From the NCBI GenBank assembly GCA_048013815.1, contig CM106586.1:5456001-5520000 (forward strand): a stretch of 64,000 nt of DNA. Reading direction: 5' to 3'. The notes under the pieces were generated by a model, which ran no database searches, had not been told where the DNA came from, and was given only the letters and a program-made list of their open reading frames with translations. Source of the DNA: Setoptus koraiensis (taxonomy: Eukaryota; Arthropoda). Below are positions 26,601 to 37,074 of the stretch, in pieces. Numbering within the stretch: the stretch's first letter is position 1; the number at the start of each line of letters is the position of its first letter. The position numbers were made by a program, and so were the translations under genes.

Positions 26601-29600
26601 CTCCACTCAAGTCAAGTATGAAGTTCGACAGCTACTATGCGCTCTAACACGAGATGACATCAACGCGACGACAACTCTTACCGATTTACTTATGAGCAAA
26701 ATCAACGCTATCAACAATCAAGCATTCGATATATCTTTTTGTGTCAGACATGAGATAGCTCTTTTGGCCGCAACTTTAGAAAAAGAAGATCAATGCTGGG
26801 AGCAAAGACTCAAGTGTTTGATCAAAATATTCGCTATCAGCTTGAATTCGCGCAATCCATCTGTCTTGGAATGCCTCACACTTCCATGTCTGAAACTTAT
26901 ACTATCCATCATCAAACCTGAAAGTGCCATCACGAGACGTAATAGAGACAAGACCCTAGACTCAATCGCTTCAGTTCGCTCAGACGGATTTCGATGCAGA
27001 GTTATTTTAGAGGACTGGCTTCAAGAGGAAAATTCTCACTCCTTCGAAAATTGGAGAAAACGAGCTACCAGACCAGCCAATGGCATCGCAACCACTCAGT
27101 TGGGTAAACAACTTAAACCTCTACCATCACTGTTAAGGCGTCCATCAAGGGCTCAATTCAGAGCCAACTATCTTGCGGAAAAATACGGAAATAGATGGAG
27201 GTTACGCGCAAGTAGGTTTGACCGAGAACCTGATCCAATAGTCCTCTCTCCACACATCTGGCTGAAGACTCTGTTGTTCAACAGGGTTTCTAGGACAGTC
27301 AGAATGATGGCGAAGTCTCTAATTGAAGCCTTATTTTCAGTACCATCAAGGAGAAAAGACATTATTGACTTATTGACCTTGTATTTAGACGAAATTGGAC
27401 CCGCTGGTGAGTGTGCCCAAGAGTTCTTCTCTCTGTTCCAGATGATAATCCACCAGGATCATTGGCGATACTACTTGGCATTAAAAGGAATGCTATTAAA
27501 ATTGGGCTCGCTTATGACTATAGAAATCGAACATCTCCAGGAATTAGAGGAAACGACTCTCAATTCCAATCTATCTCTGGGATACTCCCTCAAGATGTTG
27601 GTTGAGATGTTGACTACTTTCGTCGAGGTGCCAGTTATACAGGCTCACTACAAGTCCAAACTTGTTGGTTCAGTGCTGAATGGCTATCTGTCACTACGGA
27701 AACTTGTAGTTCAAAGAACAAAAGTTGTTGATGAAACGCAAGAGGCCTTGCTGGAACTACTCGAAGGTATGACGAGTGGAAACGAAAGTGAAACTGCTGC
27801 CTTTATTTCCGTTTGTGTAGATGCTATCAAGAAGTGCAGTCTAAGTGACATAAGGACGCCAGTTTTCATCTTCGAGAGGCTATGCTCCACCATACATCCA
27901 GAGGATAATGACTCGCTAGAGTTCTTCATCAACCTAGAGAAAGATCCTCAACAAGAAGACTTCTTGCAGGGGCGCATGTTAGGCAACCCTTACTCTTCAA
28001 ATGAGCCAGGTATGGGGCCATTAATGAAAGACATCAAAAACAAGATTTGCCAGGACTGTGAGCTGCTAGCTCTGCTAGATGATGATTCTAGTATGGAGTT
28101 GTTAGTGAACAACAAGATAATCTCTCTAGATCTACCAGTAAAAGACGTGCACAAAAGAATTTGGTGCCCAGACAATCACGAAACGGACGCCATGCGAGTC
28201 ATCTACAGGATGCGCGGTCTTTTGGGAGATGCCACAGAAGAATTTATTGAACATTTGGACTCAAGTAACACTCAAGACATCGATATAGAGCAGGTCTACA
28301 AAATGGCTAACGTAATGGGCACCTGTGGAGGTATAGAAATCATGCTTCAGAGACTGAACCATATTGATGATCTCTCACCACCATTCAGGCCGCTGTTGAA
28401 TGTTTTGTTGAAACTATTTGATTATTGCACTAAGGTTAAAAATAATCGTGTCAAGCTACTCCAACCAGAACTCAAATCCATCTCTATCATGTTGAGTACA
28501 CTTAAATTGACCTTCAATCAAAACCCATCACCAGTCTCATCGCCAGAACAAGTTACAATCATCGAGCAATTGCTAGTTATCATGGAGACGATCTTGCGTG
28601 AAGCCTCAAAATGTCCATCTAATTCACTTTTCAAGCAATTCAGCAGTGAAAATTGTGGCACTATTGACGATGTCCAGTTTCTCCTGAACGCAGCGCAACT
28701 AACTTGTCCACAAATTCCTCACCTAGCTCATAAGCTCATGCAAGTGGTTCCTTTTTTGACTCTCGGCGATCGTGACAAGATGCTCGCGTTAGTTAATCCT
28801 TTCAGATCTTCTTTGGACTTCGATAAATTCGATGTGGAGCATTCCTATAGTGATGTGCTAAATATTGACTTATTCTGTATAATGGTTGATGCAATTGAAA
28901 GAAACGAAAACGGAAACCAGTTGAAGGACTTGATTGTTCGTGAGCGAATAGTGGCCAACGCAATGAAGTATCTCACCACCCACGCACCGCCAATGAAAAG
29001 TTCCCTCCTAGCTACCAGTGAGGAATGGAAGGAATTTACATCAAGACCTGCGCTGAAGTATGTGTTGAGGATTTTGGGCGGGCTGAGTCAAGGGCACACA
29101 GCTACACAGATTCTAGTTTCTACTGATTGCATACCTGTAGTTCATGGTTTAGAGCAAGTGTCCTCTGACGCTCGAGTGGGAACTCTTGCTGAGAATCTAT
29201 TGGAAGCGATAAAACAACATCCAAGCGTTGCCGAGAAGATTGAATCAGTGAGACGTCAAACTAAGGATGAGAAGAAACGTCTTGCCATGGCAGTTCGCGA
29301 GCGACAACTGGGAGCCCTCGGTATGAAGGCAAATGAACATGGCCAGGTAACTGCCCGCAGCAAATTACTTGAGCAGTGTCAGGACTTAGTTGAAGAGACA
29401 GGCCTCATATGCAATATCTGTCGCGAAGGCTACAAATTTCAACCAACTAAAGTTCTCGCCATATACACCTATACTAAGCGATGTGTTTTGGACGAGTTCG
29501 AGTGCAAACCACGTAAGACATTTGGCTACACAACTGTGACTCATTTCAATATTGTACATGTTGACTGTCACATGTCAGCAGTCAGAAGTGCTCGAGCTCG

Positions 29601-30639
29601 CGACGAGTGGGAATCGGCCGCACTGCAGAACGCAAATACGAGGTGTAACGGTCTACTTCCGATATGGGGCCCACAAGTGCCTGAGTCCGCTTATGCCGGC
29701 TGTTTAGCTAGGCACAATAGCTATACTCAAGATAGTACTGGTCATCGCGATATTGGCTATCAGTCAGCTGTTCATGATATCAGATTGCAACTGTTGAGAT
29801 TTGCACAAGAAAGATCTTTCAGTGAAGATACTGGAGGTGGCGGACCCCAAAGTAATCTGCATCTTCTACCTTACATGATGCACATAGCATTGTATGTTAT
29901 CAATACGACAAAATCGTCAGCCCGAGAGTACAAGAAGATCATCAACTATTTGGAGATGAGTCCGGTAGAAATCATTGAGAATTGTTACGAAGTAAGTAAT
30001 TTGCTCATTTTATTATTCATATACTGCCTGTAGGTTGACATTATAAAGCTTGGTTACTAACTCATACTATTCCATTTTGCTCTTCAGGTCGATAGTGCTT
30101 ACTACTGGATTACATTGGCAGGTCTTGTTTTATCGCCAGTTTGGTGGAAAAAGAAACGCGTTCAATTCCTTCAGCGCCTCCTTATTTGCAATCATGTTCG
30201 ACGGGTCAATATTCGAGCACCAGCTCCGTTAAGTGACGCCAGGCCTCGCAGCTACACCTACTATAAATCTGCATTAATCTACTTCGCTTTCATCGAAGCA
30301 TGCTACAATATGCTATTCAAAGTAAGTTTTCAAGTGTCCTGATTTTGTCATCAACCTGACTCATCAAATACAGCTCATTATTAACATAAAATTTCTTTCT
30401 TTCAACACTCTCAGAACGCGTGCACTGAGGAAAAGTGGAATCAAGACTGGTCGTTTACATTAGCTGACTATATCAGGTTCAATGACCAAACCATAAGCGA
30501 CAACATAGAGACCTTACTTAATTTTTATCAAACTAGTTTACTGCCATGTTCTACATTTGAAAAGTTTTGTGAACTTTTGAGCCTTGACGAGATAGGTCGT
30601 CCAGATGAATTCATAACTACAACGTTACAATCAGTGTGA
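14671..30639 (+). CDS. UBR4: UBR4 / purity of essence (poe) giant N-recognin E3 ubiquitin ligase
   Basis: Exons are 14671-29991, 30088-30321 and 30415-30639, total 5259 aa, close to human UBR4 (about 5180) and fly poe (about 5320). The ATG at 14671 (MLSIGQDDTNTLKD) has A at -3; the frame is open upstream only on a TTG. The UBR box (residues about 1626-1696) has the full Cys/His zinc pattern ([37 protein letters not shown]) that binds N-degrons. A beta-propeller-like region follows (about 1850-2280). At about 2836-2851 is a UIM-like motif (DDDMAIAIALSLQDD). A CxxC cluster lies at 3678-3728. The C-terminal hemiRING begins about 4912 (LICNICREGY, then HFNIVHVDCH), followed by the helical UBR4 tail. 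UBR4 works with KCMF1 and calmodulin in protein quality control. Introns of 96 and 93 bp lie only at the 3' end. Many antisense ORFs inside are shadows. Confidence 0.97.
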
Positions 30640-30700
30640 AATACAAAAATGTGATAATGGCAAATCAAAGCCTTTTGAATGATTGATTGATTCCTGTCTG

Positions 30701-30706
30701 AATAAA
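30701..30706 (+). terminator. Poly(A) signal of UBR4
   Basis: AATAAA lies 62 nt past the TGA. It is the first canonical hexamer downstream of the stop. Confidence 0.65.
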
Positions 30707-31659
30707 TATATGTACATCAAATCTTACATGCAGCTTGCCAAGGTCTCTAAATGGTGTCAAAATTCTAGCTAACAATAATTTACAACTCGATTTTCTCGAC
30801 TCCGTGGATCGTCTATAGAGTTCGAAGAATATTACGCCAAAGCACATCAAATCTGTTCAATTGCACTAGCTGGTCCTCTAGAAAGATGTACATATAAAAC
30901 TGCTGAGTTTACTTTGTGAGATAACAACCCTGATGAAACATGATTGTGTAGTGGCCCAATAAGGCATTATATTCTGCTGCACCCTCCTTTTACGGCACAA
31001 CACGTTTCAACCTGTTTATTCGTCGTTGCATTTACTATCTTGAATTGGGCATACAAACAAAATTTTATTTCGCAATGGACTCAAAATTTACTTTTAGTTA
31101 TATTACTTGCTGAAATATGTTGAATGCCTTTCAGCGCCTTCTCTTGTTATCTGATGAAGTTTTTTAATGAAATCAGACTAGAATGTTTTTATCATCATCA
31201 TAACTATCACTGAACTTGAAGAAGTGAAATCCGGAGCTTTATTTCGACTCAATCTACATTAGACCCTTTGACCCTCCTAGTAATGACATTCTCCTGATGC
31301 AATCACCTACACTGTCACCTTCACATTAGGGACCCTCATCCATAGCGTGCATTCTAAGTCGCGACTTAAAACGCAACAGGCTGTACTGGGGGCTTCATCA
31401 GCACAAAATGTATGGATGTTCAAACCGAATTGGCCTCATATTTATACGAAGTAACTAACTTTCAAAACAGTATTTGTCCGCACGGACGAGATGGATTTTA
31501 TTACTATGTTGATTAGCAGCATGAGTTTGAATCATTATTAAATTGTTGATTATAACAATCAGCTCACTATTCAATCCAATAGGTGGGTGCCATGAGATTT
31601 TCAGCCTCTTTTTAACAAATTTTGCATCTTTCTCTGATCTCTTCAGCTTCTTTAAAAAA

Positions 31660-31665
31660 TTTATT
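31660..31665 (-). terminator. Poly(A) signal of DDX52
   Basis: AATAAA on the minus strand, 59 nt past the stop codon. Confidence 0.5.
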
Positions 31666-31723
31666 CTTGACTTGATTGATATCGGGCATCATATATTACA
31701 TCATTTTTCAAACATGTTAAAAA

Positions 31724-33010
31724 TTACTTTTTCGAATTCGATTTTTTATTTTTGAATTTTTTCCCTGCCCCCTTCCCTTTCACAATCAACTTTTTCTTCT
31801 TCAAGTCAACTTTCGGTACCTTGCAGCCGGAACGCTTCATGACATTGATTATTGGAGATAGAAACTTCTTATCATCTTCGGCATAAAAAGTTATAGCTTT
31901 ACCTTTTCTGCCTGCTCTACCAGTCCGTCCTATTCTATGAATATATGAAACAAATGTCTTCGGGCAGTCATAATTTATGACAAGGTTTACCCCTTTGAAG
32001 TCTATACCACGACACATCAATTCTGTGCAAACGAGAAACCAGATGTTACCACCACGAAATTTGGCGATGACTTCATCCCGTTCTTTTTGATTTCTATCCG
32101 AATGTATTACATCTATATTGATGTTATCATAGAGGAATTCCTCGTACAACTTTTTGGCTTTTTCAATTGTCTCTACAAACACAAGAACAGGTACATTTAC
32201 ACCTGAATTTATCAGTTCACGGAAAGCCAACAGTTTGCCTTCTTCATTTCCAACTTCTATCAATTCTTGTTCCACATTTGGAGTAGTCTTATTCTTTCCA
32301 CCAACTATGACAGTAACTAAGTCATTCATTTGCACTTGCGCCCATTGTTCGAGATGCTTGTCGAAAGTGGCTGAAAACATGGCACGACGGCATTTTTCGG
32401 ACTCCAGACAATGTTTGTATATAATCGATAGCTGGTCCTTGAAACCCATCTCAAAGAGACGATCACATTCATCAATCACAAGCCATTCTAGTTTGTCTAG
32501 TTTCATTAAAGGAGGGTCAGAATCTAGCAATATCGATAATCTGTTTGGCGTTGTAACGAGAATGTCATATTTCAACAAAGATTCGGGGTTGAACTTCTTA
32601 GCCGCCTCTTTCACATCCTTGATATGATGAATACGAAGATTTGTCCCATGTGAAATCCACAGTGCCTCTCGATGTATCTGCTTGGCCAGCTCTCTAGTTG
32701 GTGCCAAAATTAAAGCTCTAAATGATCCGCAACTTCTGGGCTTCTTCAGTTGGTGAATGATGGGCAGTAAAAATGCTAAAGTTTTACCAGATCCAGTTGG
32801 TGCTGAACAAATAACCTCGCGACCCTCCATCAAGAGAGGTATAACTTGTGCCTGGACAGGAGTTGGCGCAGTATAACCAGACTTTTTGATCGCATCCTTC
32901 AAGTGGTCAACAATCGAATATTTTGAATAGATTTGAGGGAAAGAATTTATAGCCGATGGGATATCAACGCCAGTGCATTGTATACTGTTATATTTCCTTG
33001 ATTTCCCCAT
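31724..33010 (-). CDS. DDX52: DEAD-box RNA helicase DDX52 / Rok1 homologue
   Basis: The protein is 428 aa in a single exon. The ATG at 33010 sits in AAAAATGG context with an in-frame TAA four codons upstream, so this start is well supported. DDX52/Rok1 is a nucleolar helicase for small-subunit ribosome assembly. Motifs in order: family-specific CTGVDIPSAI opening, Q-motif region PTPVQAQVIP, Walker A SAPTGSGKT (Lys76), PTRELA, TPNR, motif II DECD (residues 180-183, in place of DEAD/DESD), SAT, GRGIDF-type segment (CRGIDFKGVNLVINYD) and HRIGRTGRAG. The tail is lysine-rich (KKKKLIVKGKGAGKKFKNKK), typical for nucleolar targeting. Human DDX52 is about 600 aa, with roughly 150 extra N-terminal residues that are missing here. 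Confidence 0.95.
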   Translation of the reverse strand: MGKSRKYNSIQCTGVDIPSAINSFPQIYSKYSIVDHLKDAIKKSGYTAPTPVQAQVIPLLMEGREVICSAPTGSGKTLAFLLPIIHQLKKPRSCGSFRALILAPTRELAKQIHREALWISHGTNLRIHHIKDVKEAAKKFNPESLLKYDILVTTPNRLSILLDSDPPLMKLDKLEWLVIDECDRLFEMGFKDQLSIIYKHCLESEKCRRAMFSATFDKHLEQWAQVQMNDLVTVIVGGKNKTTPNVEQELIEVGNEEGKLLAFRELINSGVNVPVLVFVETIEKAKKLYEEFLYDNINIDVIHSDRNQKERDEVIAKFRGGNIWFLVCTELMCRGIDFKGVNLVINYDCPKTFVSYIHRIGRTGRAGRKGKAITFYAEDDKKFLSPIINVMKRSGCKVPKVDLKKKKLIVKGKGAGKKFKNKKSNSKK

Positions 33011-33369
33011 TTTTGTTTTTTATTACATGTACACATTGATTATTCAAATAAGTTTATATAGCCGACCTGTTCTTTTTCAAGTCACCACAAACCACGTGAT
33101 AAACTGACATCAACATCTGTGAGCTGAAGAGAGCGACCTCTGATGCGAGATCATCACACCTGGTTGAGTTTTTCAAATCAAGCGCCTTCGCAGTCATAAG
33201 GGAGGTACACGGTCTTACTATTTGAAGCTCACACACGAAGTGAAAATATCCGAGTACGTCCACAATATTGTCTCGATAAATAGCTACATACGCACCTCAA
33301 TGGTATCAAAATCCTAATCAGATCCCAAATCAATCACAAATAGAAAATATTGAATATAATTAAACTACC
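33011..33369. promoter_or_regulatory. Shared divergent promoter region, DDX52 / V-ATPase G
   Basis: Only 359 bp separate the two divergent start codons, so both 5'UTRs and core promoters must lie here. No TATA box is obvious. The short minus-strand ORF in this gap opens on GTG and has no family match. Confidence 0.6.
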
Positions 33370-33738
33370 ATGTCAAGTCAACACAGCCAAGAGGTCCAGC
33401 TCTTGCTTCAGGCTGAGAAGCGAGCATCTGAAAAGGTCGCCGAGGCCCGCAAACGAAAGGCTCGCAGATTGAAACAGGCCAAGGAAGAGGCTGTATCTGA
33501 GATTGATCAATTTAAAAGGGAGCGTCAGACTGCATTTCAGAAGTACGAAACTGAGCATATGGGCTCACGAGAGGATGTCGCTAAGCAAATTGATTCAGAG
33601 ACAAATAAGAAGTTATCTGAGATGGAGAAGCGTATTAATTCCACTAGAAACCAAGTTATTTCCAGACTAATAGAGGAGGTCGTCACCAATATCGACCCCA
33701 AACTACATCGCAATCGTACAGCTGTAACCGCCAATTAG
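33370..33738 (+). CDS. V-type proton ATPase subunit G (Vha13-like)
   Basis: The protein is 122 aa, single exon, close to the usual 115-120 aa. Subunit G forms the peripheral stalk with subunit E and links the V1 head to the membrane V0 sector of the proton pump. The N-terminal half is the conserved charged helix: MSSQHSQEVQLLLQAEKRAS, then KVAEARKRKARRLKQAKEEA. The whole chain is coiled-coil-like with no membrane segment, ending in a less conserved RNRTAVTAN tail. Its 3' end converges on DNA ligase I (295 bp between stops). A plus-strand AATAAA lies at 33937-33942. Confidence 0.96.
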   Translation: MSSQHSQEVQLLLQAEKRASEKVAEARKRKARRLKQAKEEAVSEIDQFKRERQTAFQKYETEHMGSREDVAKQIDSETNKKLSEMEKRINSTRNQVISRLIEEVVTNIDPKLHRNRTAVTAN

Positions 33739-33936
33739 TGTTTGGTAAATATTAAACTACGTTCAAGTACACATATAAGTTGAATTTCATTATGGCGTTC
33801 TTTGTATTATTTGTAGGAGTGTGCACCAGCGTACCAGATTGTACCACTGCTTAACCAGTCAGAATTTCTACTATTCGAAGCACTTTTATTCAAGATATAT
33901 AGTCAAGAGTTTTTTTTTTGATCTCCCTTCAAGTGG

Positions 33937-33942
33937 AATAAA
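33937..33942 (+). terminator. Poly(A) signal of V-ATPase G
   Basis: AATAAA about 200 nt past the stop. A minus-strand AATAAA for DNA ligase I lies only 26 bp further on, at 33968-33973, so the two convergent 3'UTRs may nearly meet or overlap. Confidence 0.5.
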
Positions 33943-34033
33943 TATAAAATAAAATTGAATTTAAAAATTTATTTGAATATATACACATAGGTGATTGGAC
34001 ACATTCATAGTTCATGTTTATGATTAGCCAGTT

Positions 34034-36277
34034 CTACTGTTCTTTCATCATTTCCTGGCTGTTGTACATGTTCACTACCTGGGACGCCGTTGTGGCATCT
34101 TCTGGTTTCTTGTCGTCCCTCACACGGATATATCGCGGAAAACGAAGAGATATACCCTTCTTATCTTCAAGCACCCCAACAGCAGCTCTATGGATTGGGG
34201 ATAACGACAAGTCAGCACATTTGATTTCCCAAACTTGTACAGCATCGAACCAGACATCAGGAGCTAGACCTTCGTCGTAGACATAATAAGGCTTGGGTTT
34301 ATTGATTTGATGATTATTCAAAAACGTTGCATGCGTGCTGAGATCCTCATCTTTAAAGCCTGTTCCTAATTTACATACGGTCTGGTACTGTTCATTTTCG
34401 TCGTCGTAACATGCTAGAAGAAATCCTCCGTAGTTCCCTGTCCTCTTACCCTTACCGTAGTAGCCTCCAATTACTACAGCATCAACAGTATCACCTAACC
34501 CTTCGAGATAATCTTTCTTCAATTTCAGCCAATTTTGAGATCGTTTGGCTATCTCATAAGTGGAATCCAAGGCCTTGACCATGAGACCCTCACATTGACC
34601 TTTGACAGATTCATCGAGTATTTCCTGGATTTCTTCAGTGGTATCTACATCCTTAGATTTGGCGAACATAAACTTACCAGGAGTTTCTATGAAACTTGAA
34701 TGAAGTAGGCTCCTACGCTCAGATAGAGGTAATTTTATGAGTGATTGGTCGTTCAAGTGTAGCAAGTCAAAGGCGAACAGACATACTTTAACTTTGATAT
34801 CATCACCCTCTGCGGTTTTACGCTTCCTTGTACTCAGGACTTGGAATGGAAGTATCCTCTTCTCTTGAACATCCCAAGCAACACACTCGCAATCTAGGAT
34901 GAATGCCTTAGTTTCTGGCTTTATGTAATCGGCAACCTCAGTAAGAACATCTGGATACTTTCCGGATGTATCCTCTTGGTTGCGACTATATATGAAACAT
35001 TTGCCGTCTGCTTGCCTATGTATCTGAGCCCTTTCACCATCGTACTTGTATTCACAAGTGAATTTGGCATCAGAGAATTTTTTTAAAACTTCTTGAACTC
35101 CTTTAGAAGGTTGCGCCAACATAGGTTTCAAAGGCACAGATATCACAGATTGACATAGCTCCTCGAGATTATCCACGCCTTGTTCTAGAAGATTTTTGAT
35201 AACTTTGTCGTAGTTCGGTAAACAATTGTAAGCGGTTTTTATGGCATGAGATGACTCCTCCAGTTCTTTTTTAAATTTTTCGCTCTCTCTGTCAATAGTT
35301 CGCTTGTCTTTGATGTGGTTCACTAACACAACTGATCGTGCGAGGGCAACGAGGAGAGATTGTTCGGCCAATCCAACTCTCAGTTTCCCTGATAGTGACC
35401 TAACAATGTAACGCGCTTCACAGTCTCGGCAGGAAACTATAAGTGATTGGACCTTTTCTACCTTTTTATTTTGAGTTGAGGCACCTGTCATTTCAGCGAT
35501 GCTTTTGAGTCTTTCGAAGACACTTCGAACAGTGAGTGGTGCCGGCTTAGAGAGTAAACCTTGATTTACACGACTAGCTTCAGAAACAAGACCCAAATCT
35601 CCAACTTTTACTAGGTCATTTTTAATATCTTGCATACGTCTTCCAGTTGCTTGACATATTGACTTCATTATGATGGATTCTCCTAGTCCTAATTCTATTC
35701 CCTTATATGCAGGAGCCAATTGATTGAGTATGAGATAAACACATTGGGTTAGGTCGTCTGGAGTTAGACATATGACAGATTGAAGGAAGTTTGATAATAT
35801 ATCAATCATTTTGAGTCTCGAAGAATTATCTTCTATATGCTGGAGGGTCTTAGCGAGGGCCAGATAAGGAACTTTTTGGTTAGGAGTCCAACAAGCATGA
35901 TTGTAAGGATCATAGTTATCAATGCTGGGATCATATTCGGTATCTTTCACGAGGGATTTTTGTTCCAAGTCTCCAAGGTCAATCCACAGCTTTATCTTAA
36001 CCTCTTGATCTTTAGGTGCACTAACGGATTTGGCTGGTGTTGAGCTGTTTTTTCCATTCAACAATTTGTTGGGGGATGATGGCTTGGGCTCGGAAATGGG
36101 CTTTGAAAACACTGGTGCAGCAGGTGTGACCTCAACGGCTGCTTGTTTTGCCTTCGGTTGATCTTCATGAGGACTACCAGATGCGGATCTTTTACCAAAA
36201 AATGAAGTTATTGACCGTTGAGACATTCTTTGGGGGGATATTCTCGATAGTAACCTGAACTGATGACATAGGTTCAT
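34034..36277 (-). CDS. LIG1: DNA ligase I (ATP-dependent), possible dual mitochondrial/nuclear forms
   Basis: The frame has no introns. The first ATG (36277) gives 747 aa, beginning MNLCHQFRLLSRISPQR. A second in-frame ATG at 36226 gives 730 aa, beginning MSQRSITSFFGKR, a PCNA-binding PIP box (QxxIxxFF) like the extreme N-terminus of other LIG1 proteins. The enzyme joins Okazaki fragments and finishes excision repair. After a disordered linker come the DNA-binding domain, the adenylation domain with active-site Lys411 (Lys394 in the short form) in EYKYDGERAQIH, motifs III-V (including EGLMVKALDSTYE and NWLKLKKDY), and the OB fold ending FPRYIRVRDDKKPEDATT (motif VI region). The first ATG has T at -3 and the second has A at -3, which suits leaky scanning. 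It is divergent from AMT. Confidence 0.96.
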   Translation of the reverse strand: MNLCHQFRLLSRISPQRMSQRSITSFFGKRSASGSPHEDQPKAKQAAVEVTPAAPVFSKPISEPKPSSPNKLLNGKNSSTPAKSVSAPKDQEVKIKLWIDLGDLEQKSLVKDTEYDPSIDNYDPYNHACWTPNQKVPYLALAKTLQHIEDNSSRLKMIDILSNFLQSVICLTPDDLTQCVYLILNQLAPAYKGIELGLGESIIMKSICQATGRRMQDIKNDLVKVGDLGLVSEASRVNQGLLSKPAPLTVRSVFERLKSIAEMTGASTQNKKVEKVQSLIVSCRDCEARYIVRSLSGKLRVGLAEQSLLVALARSVVLVNHIKDKRTIDRESEKFKKELEESSHAIKTAYNCLPNYDKVIKNLLEQGVDNLEELCQSVISVPLKPMLAQPSKGVQEVLKKFSDAKFTCEYKYDGERAQIHRQADGKCFIYSRNQEDTSGKYPDVLTEVADYIKPETKAFILDCECVAWDVQEKRILPFQVLSTRKRKTAEGDDIKVKVCLFAFDLLHLNDQSLIKLPLSERRSLLHSSFIETPGKFMFAKSKDVDTTEEIQEILDESVKGQCEGLMVKALDSTYEIAKRSQNWLKLKKDYLEGLGDTVDAVVIGGYYGKGKRTGNYGGFLLACYDDENEQYQTVCKLGTGFKDEDLSTHATFLNNHQINKPKPYYVYDEGLAPDVWFDAVQVWEIKCADLSLSPIHRAAVGVLEDKKGISLRFPRYIRVRDDKKPEDATTASQVVNMYNSQEMMKEQ

Positions 36278-37074
36278 CAAAGGTAACAAATATTTTTAAA
36301 TCTCTAGATCAGTAAAGCCGCAGTGTGATCATTTAATTATCCTCAACATAACATGAGAACAAAACATAAGTTAGTGTGAGTATTTACGGCAACATGGCGC
36401 CATTCGATTCATTGTTGCATTCATCTGTTCAATGAAGAAAGGGCACAATTCTCATTAGTTCATGATGCGGGCGCCATATTTGAAACTCACAAAAGTGAAT
36501 AGTTCTACAGTCGAAAACTTTTGCACTCTTATGCTGAATCCCTCATGTCCATCGATTGTTTGACTTATGTATCACTAATTTTTATTGGAGAGACCTCTGC
36601 TGACACAGCTTGATTTAACGATACTGGCTTGTTAAAAAAGCGTCGATCAAAAAAGGTAGAAAGGACTTTGTAGCCAATCATTGTGATATATCCGTTCGCG
36701 AAAAGTTTTCTTTTGAGAATGCCTACATAGTTATGATATGGCAAACGTACAAAGTATATGGAAATCAAGGGATTATATAAAACAACTTGTCACTTGTGTA
36801 ATCTAAATAGTTTCTAGAATGAATAGTTTTCTCCTGACCATGCTGCTCATATTTCCTCTGTCCTAGTTGTTTGTGTAGAAAACTACAAAAAGCTCATAGA
36901 GAGATATTCATCTAGATAATGATCAAGATAAACAAAGCTTATCAATGAGAATCGGGAATAATAACGACAAATATATGATTGATAATTATTGGTTCTCAAA
37001 TATTGTTTACACTTTGCAGTAGTGATGAGTAATAACTAATTTCGGTAAATTTATTTCAACAAGTCAGTTAATTA
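36278..37074. promoter_or_regulatory. Divergent intergenic region, DNA ligase I / AMT
   Basis: These 797 bp lie between divergent starts and must carry both promoters. GCGCC-containing motifs (ATGGCGCCA near 36395 and GGCGCCAT near 36470) stand out in otherwise AT-rich DNA. A 67-codon minus-strand ORF at 36565-36768 has no recognisable family and is not called. Confidence 0.55.

Larger units (their letters stand above)
30640..31723. other. Intergenic between convergent UBR4 and DDX52
   Basis: These 1.08 kb are AT-rich 3' flank. A plus-strand AATAAA at 30701-30706, 62 nt past the UBR4 stop, is the likely UBR4 poly(A) signal. A minus-strand AATAAA at 31660-31665, 59 nt past the DDX52 stop, serves DDX52. 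Nothing else is recognisable between them. Confidence 0.65.
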
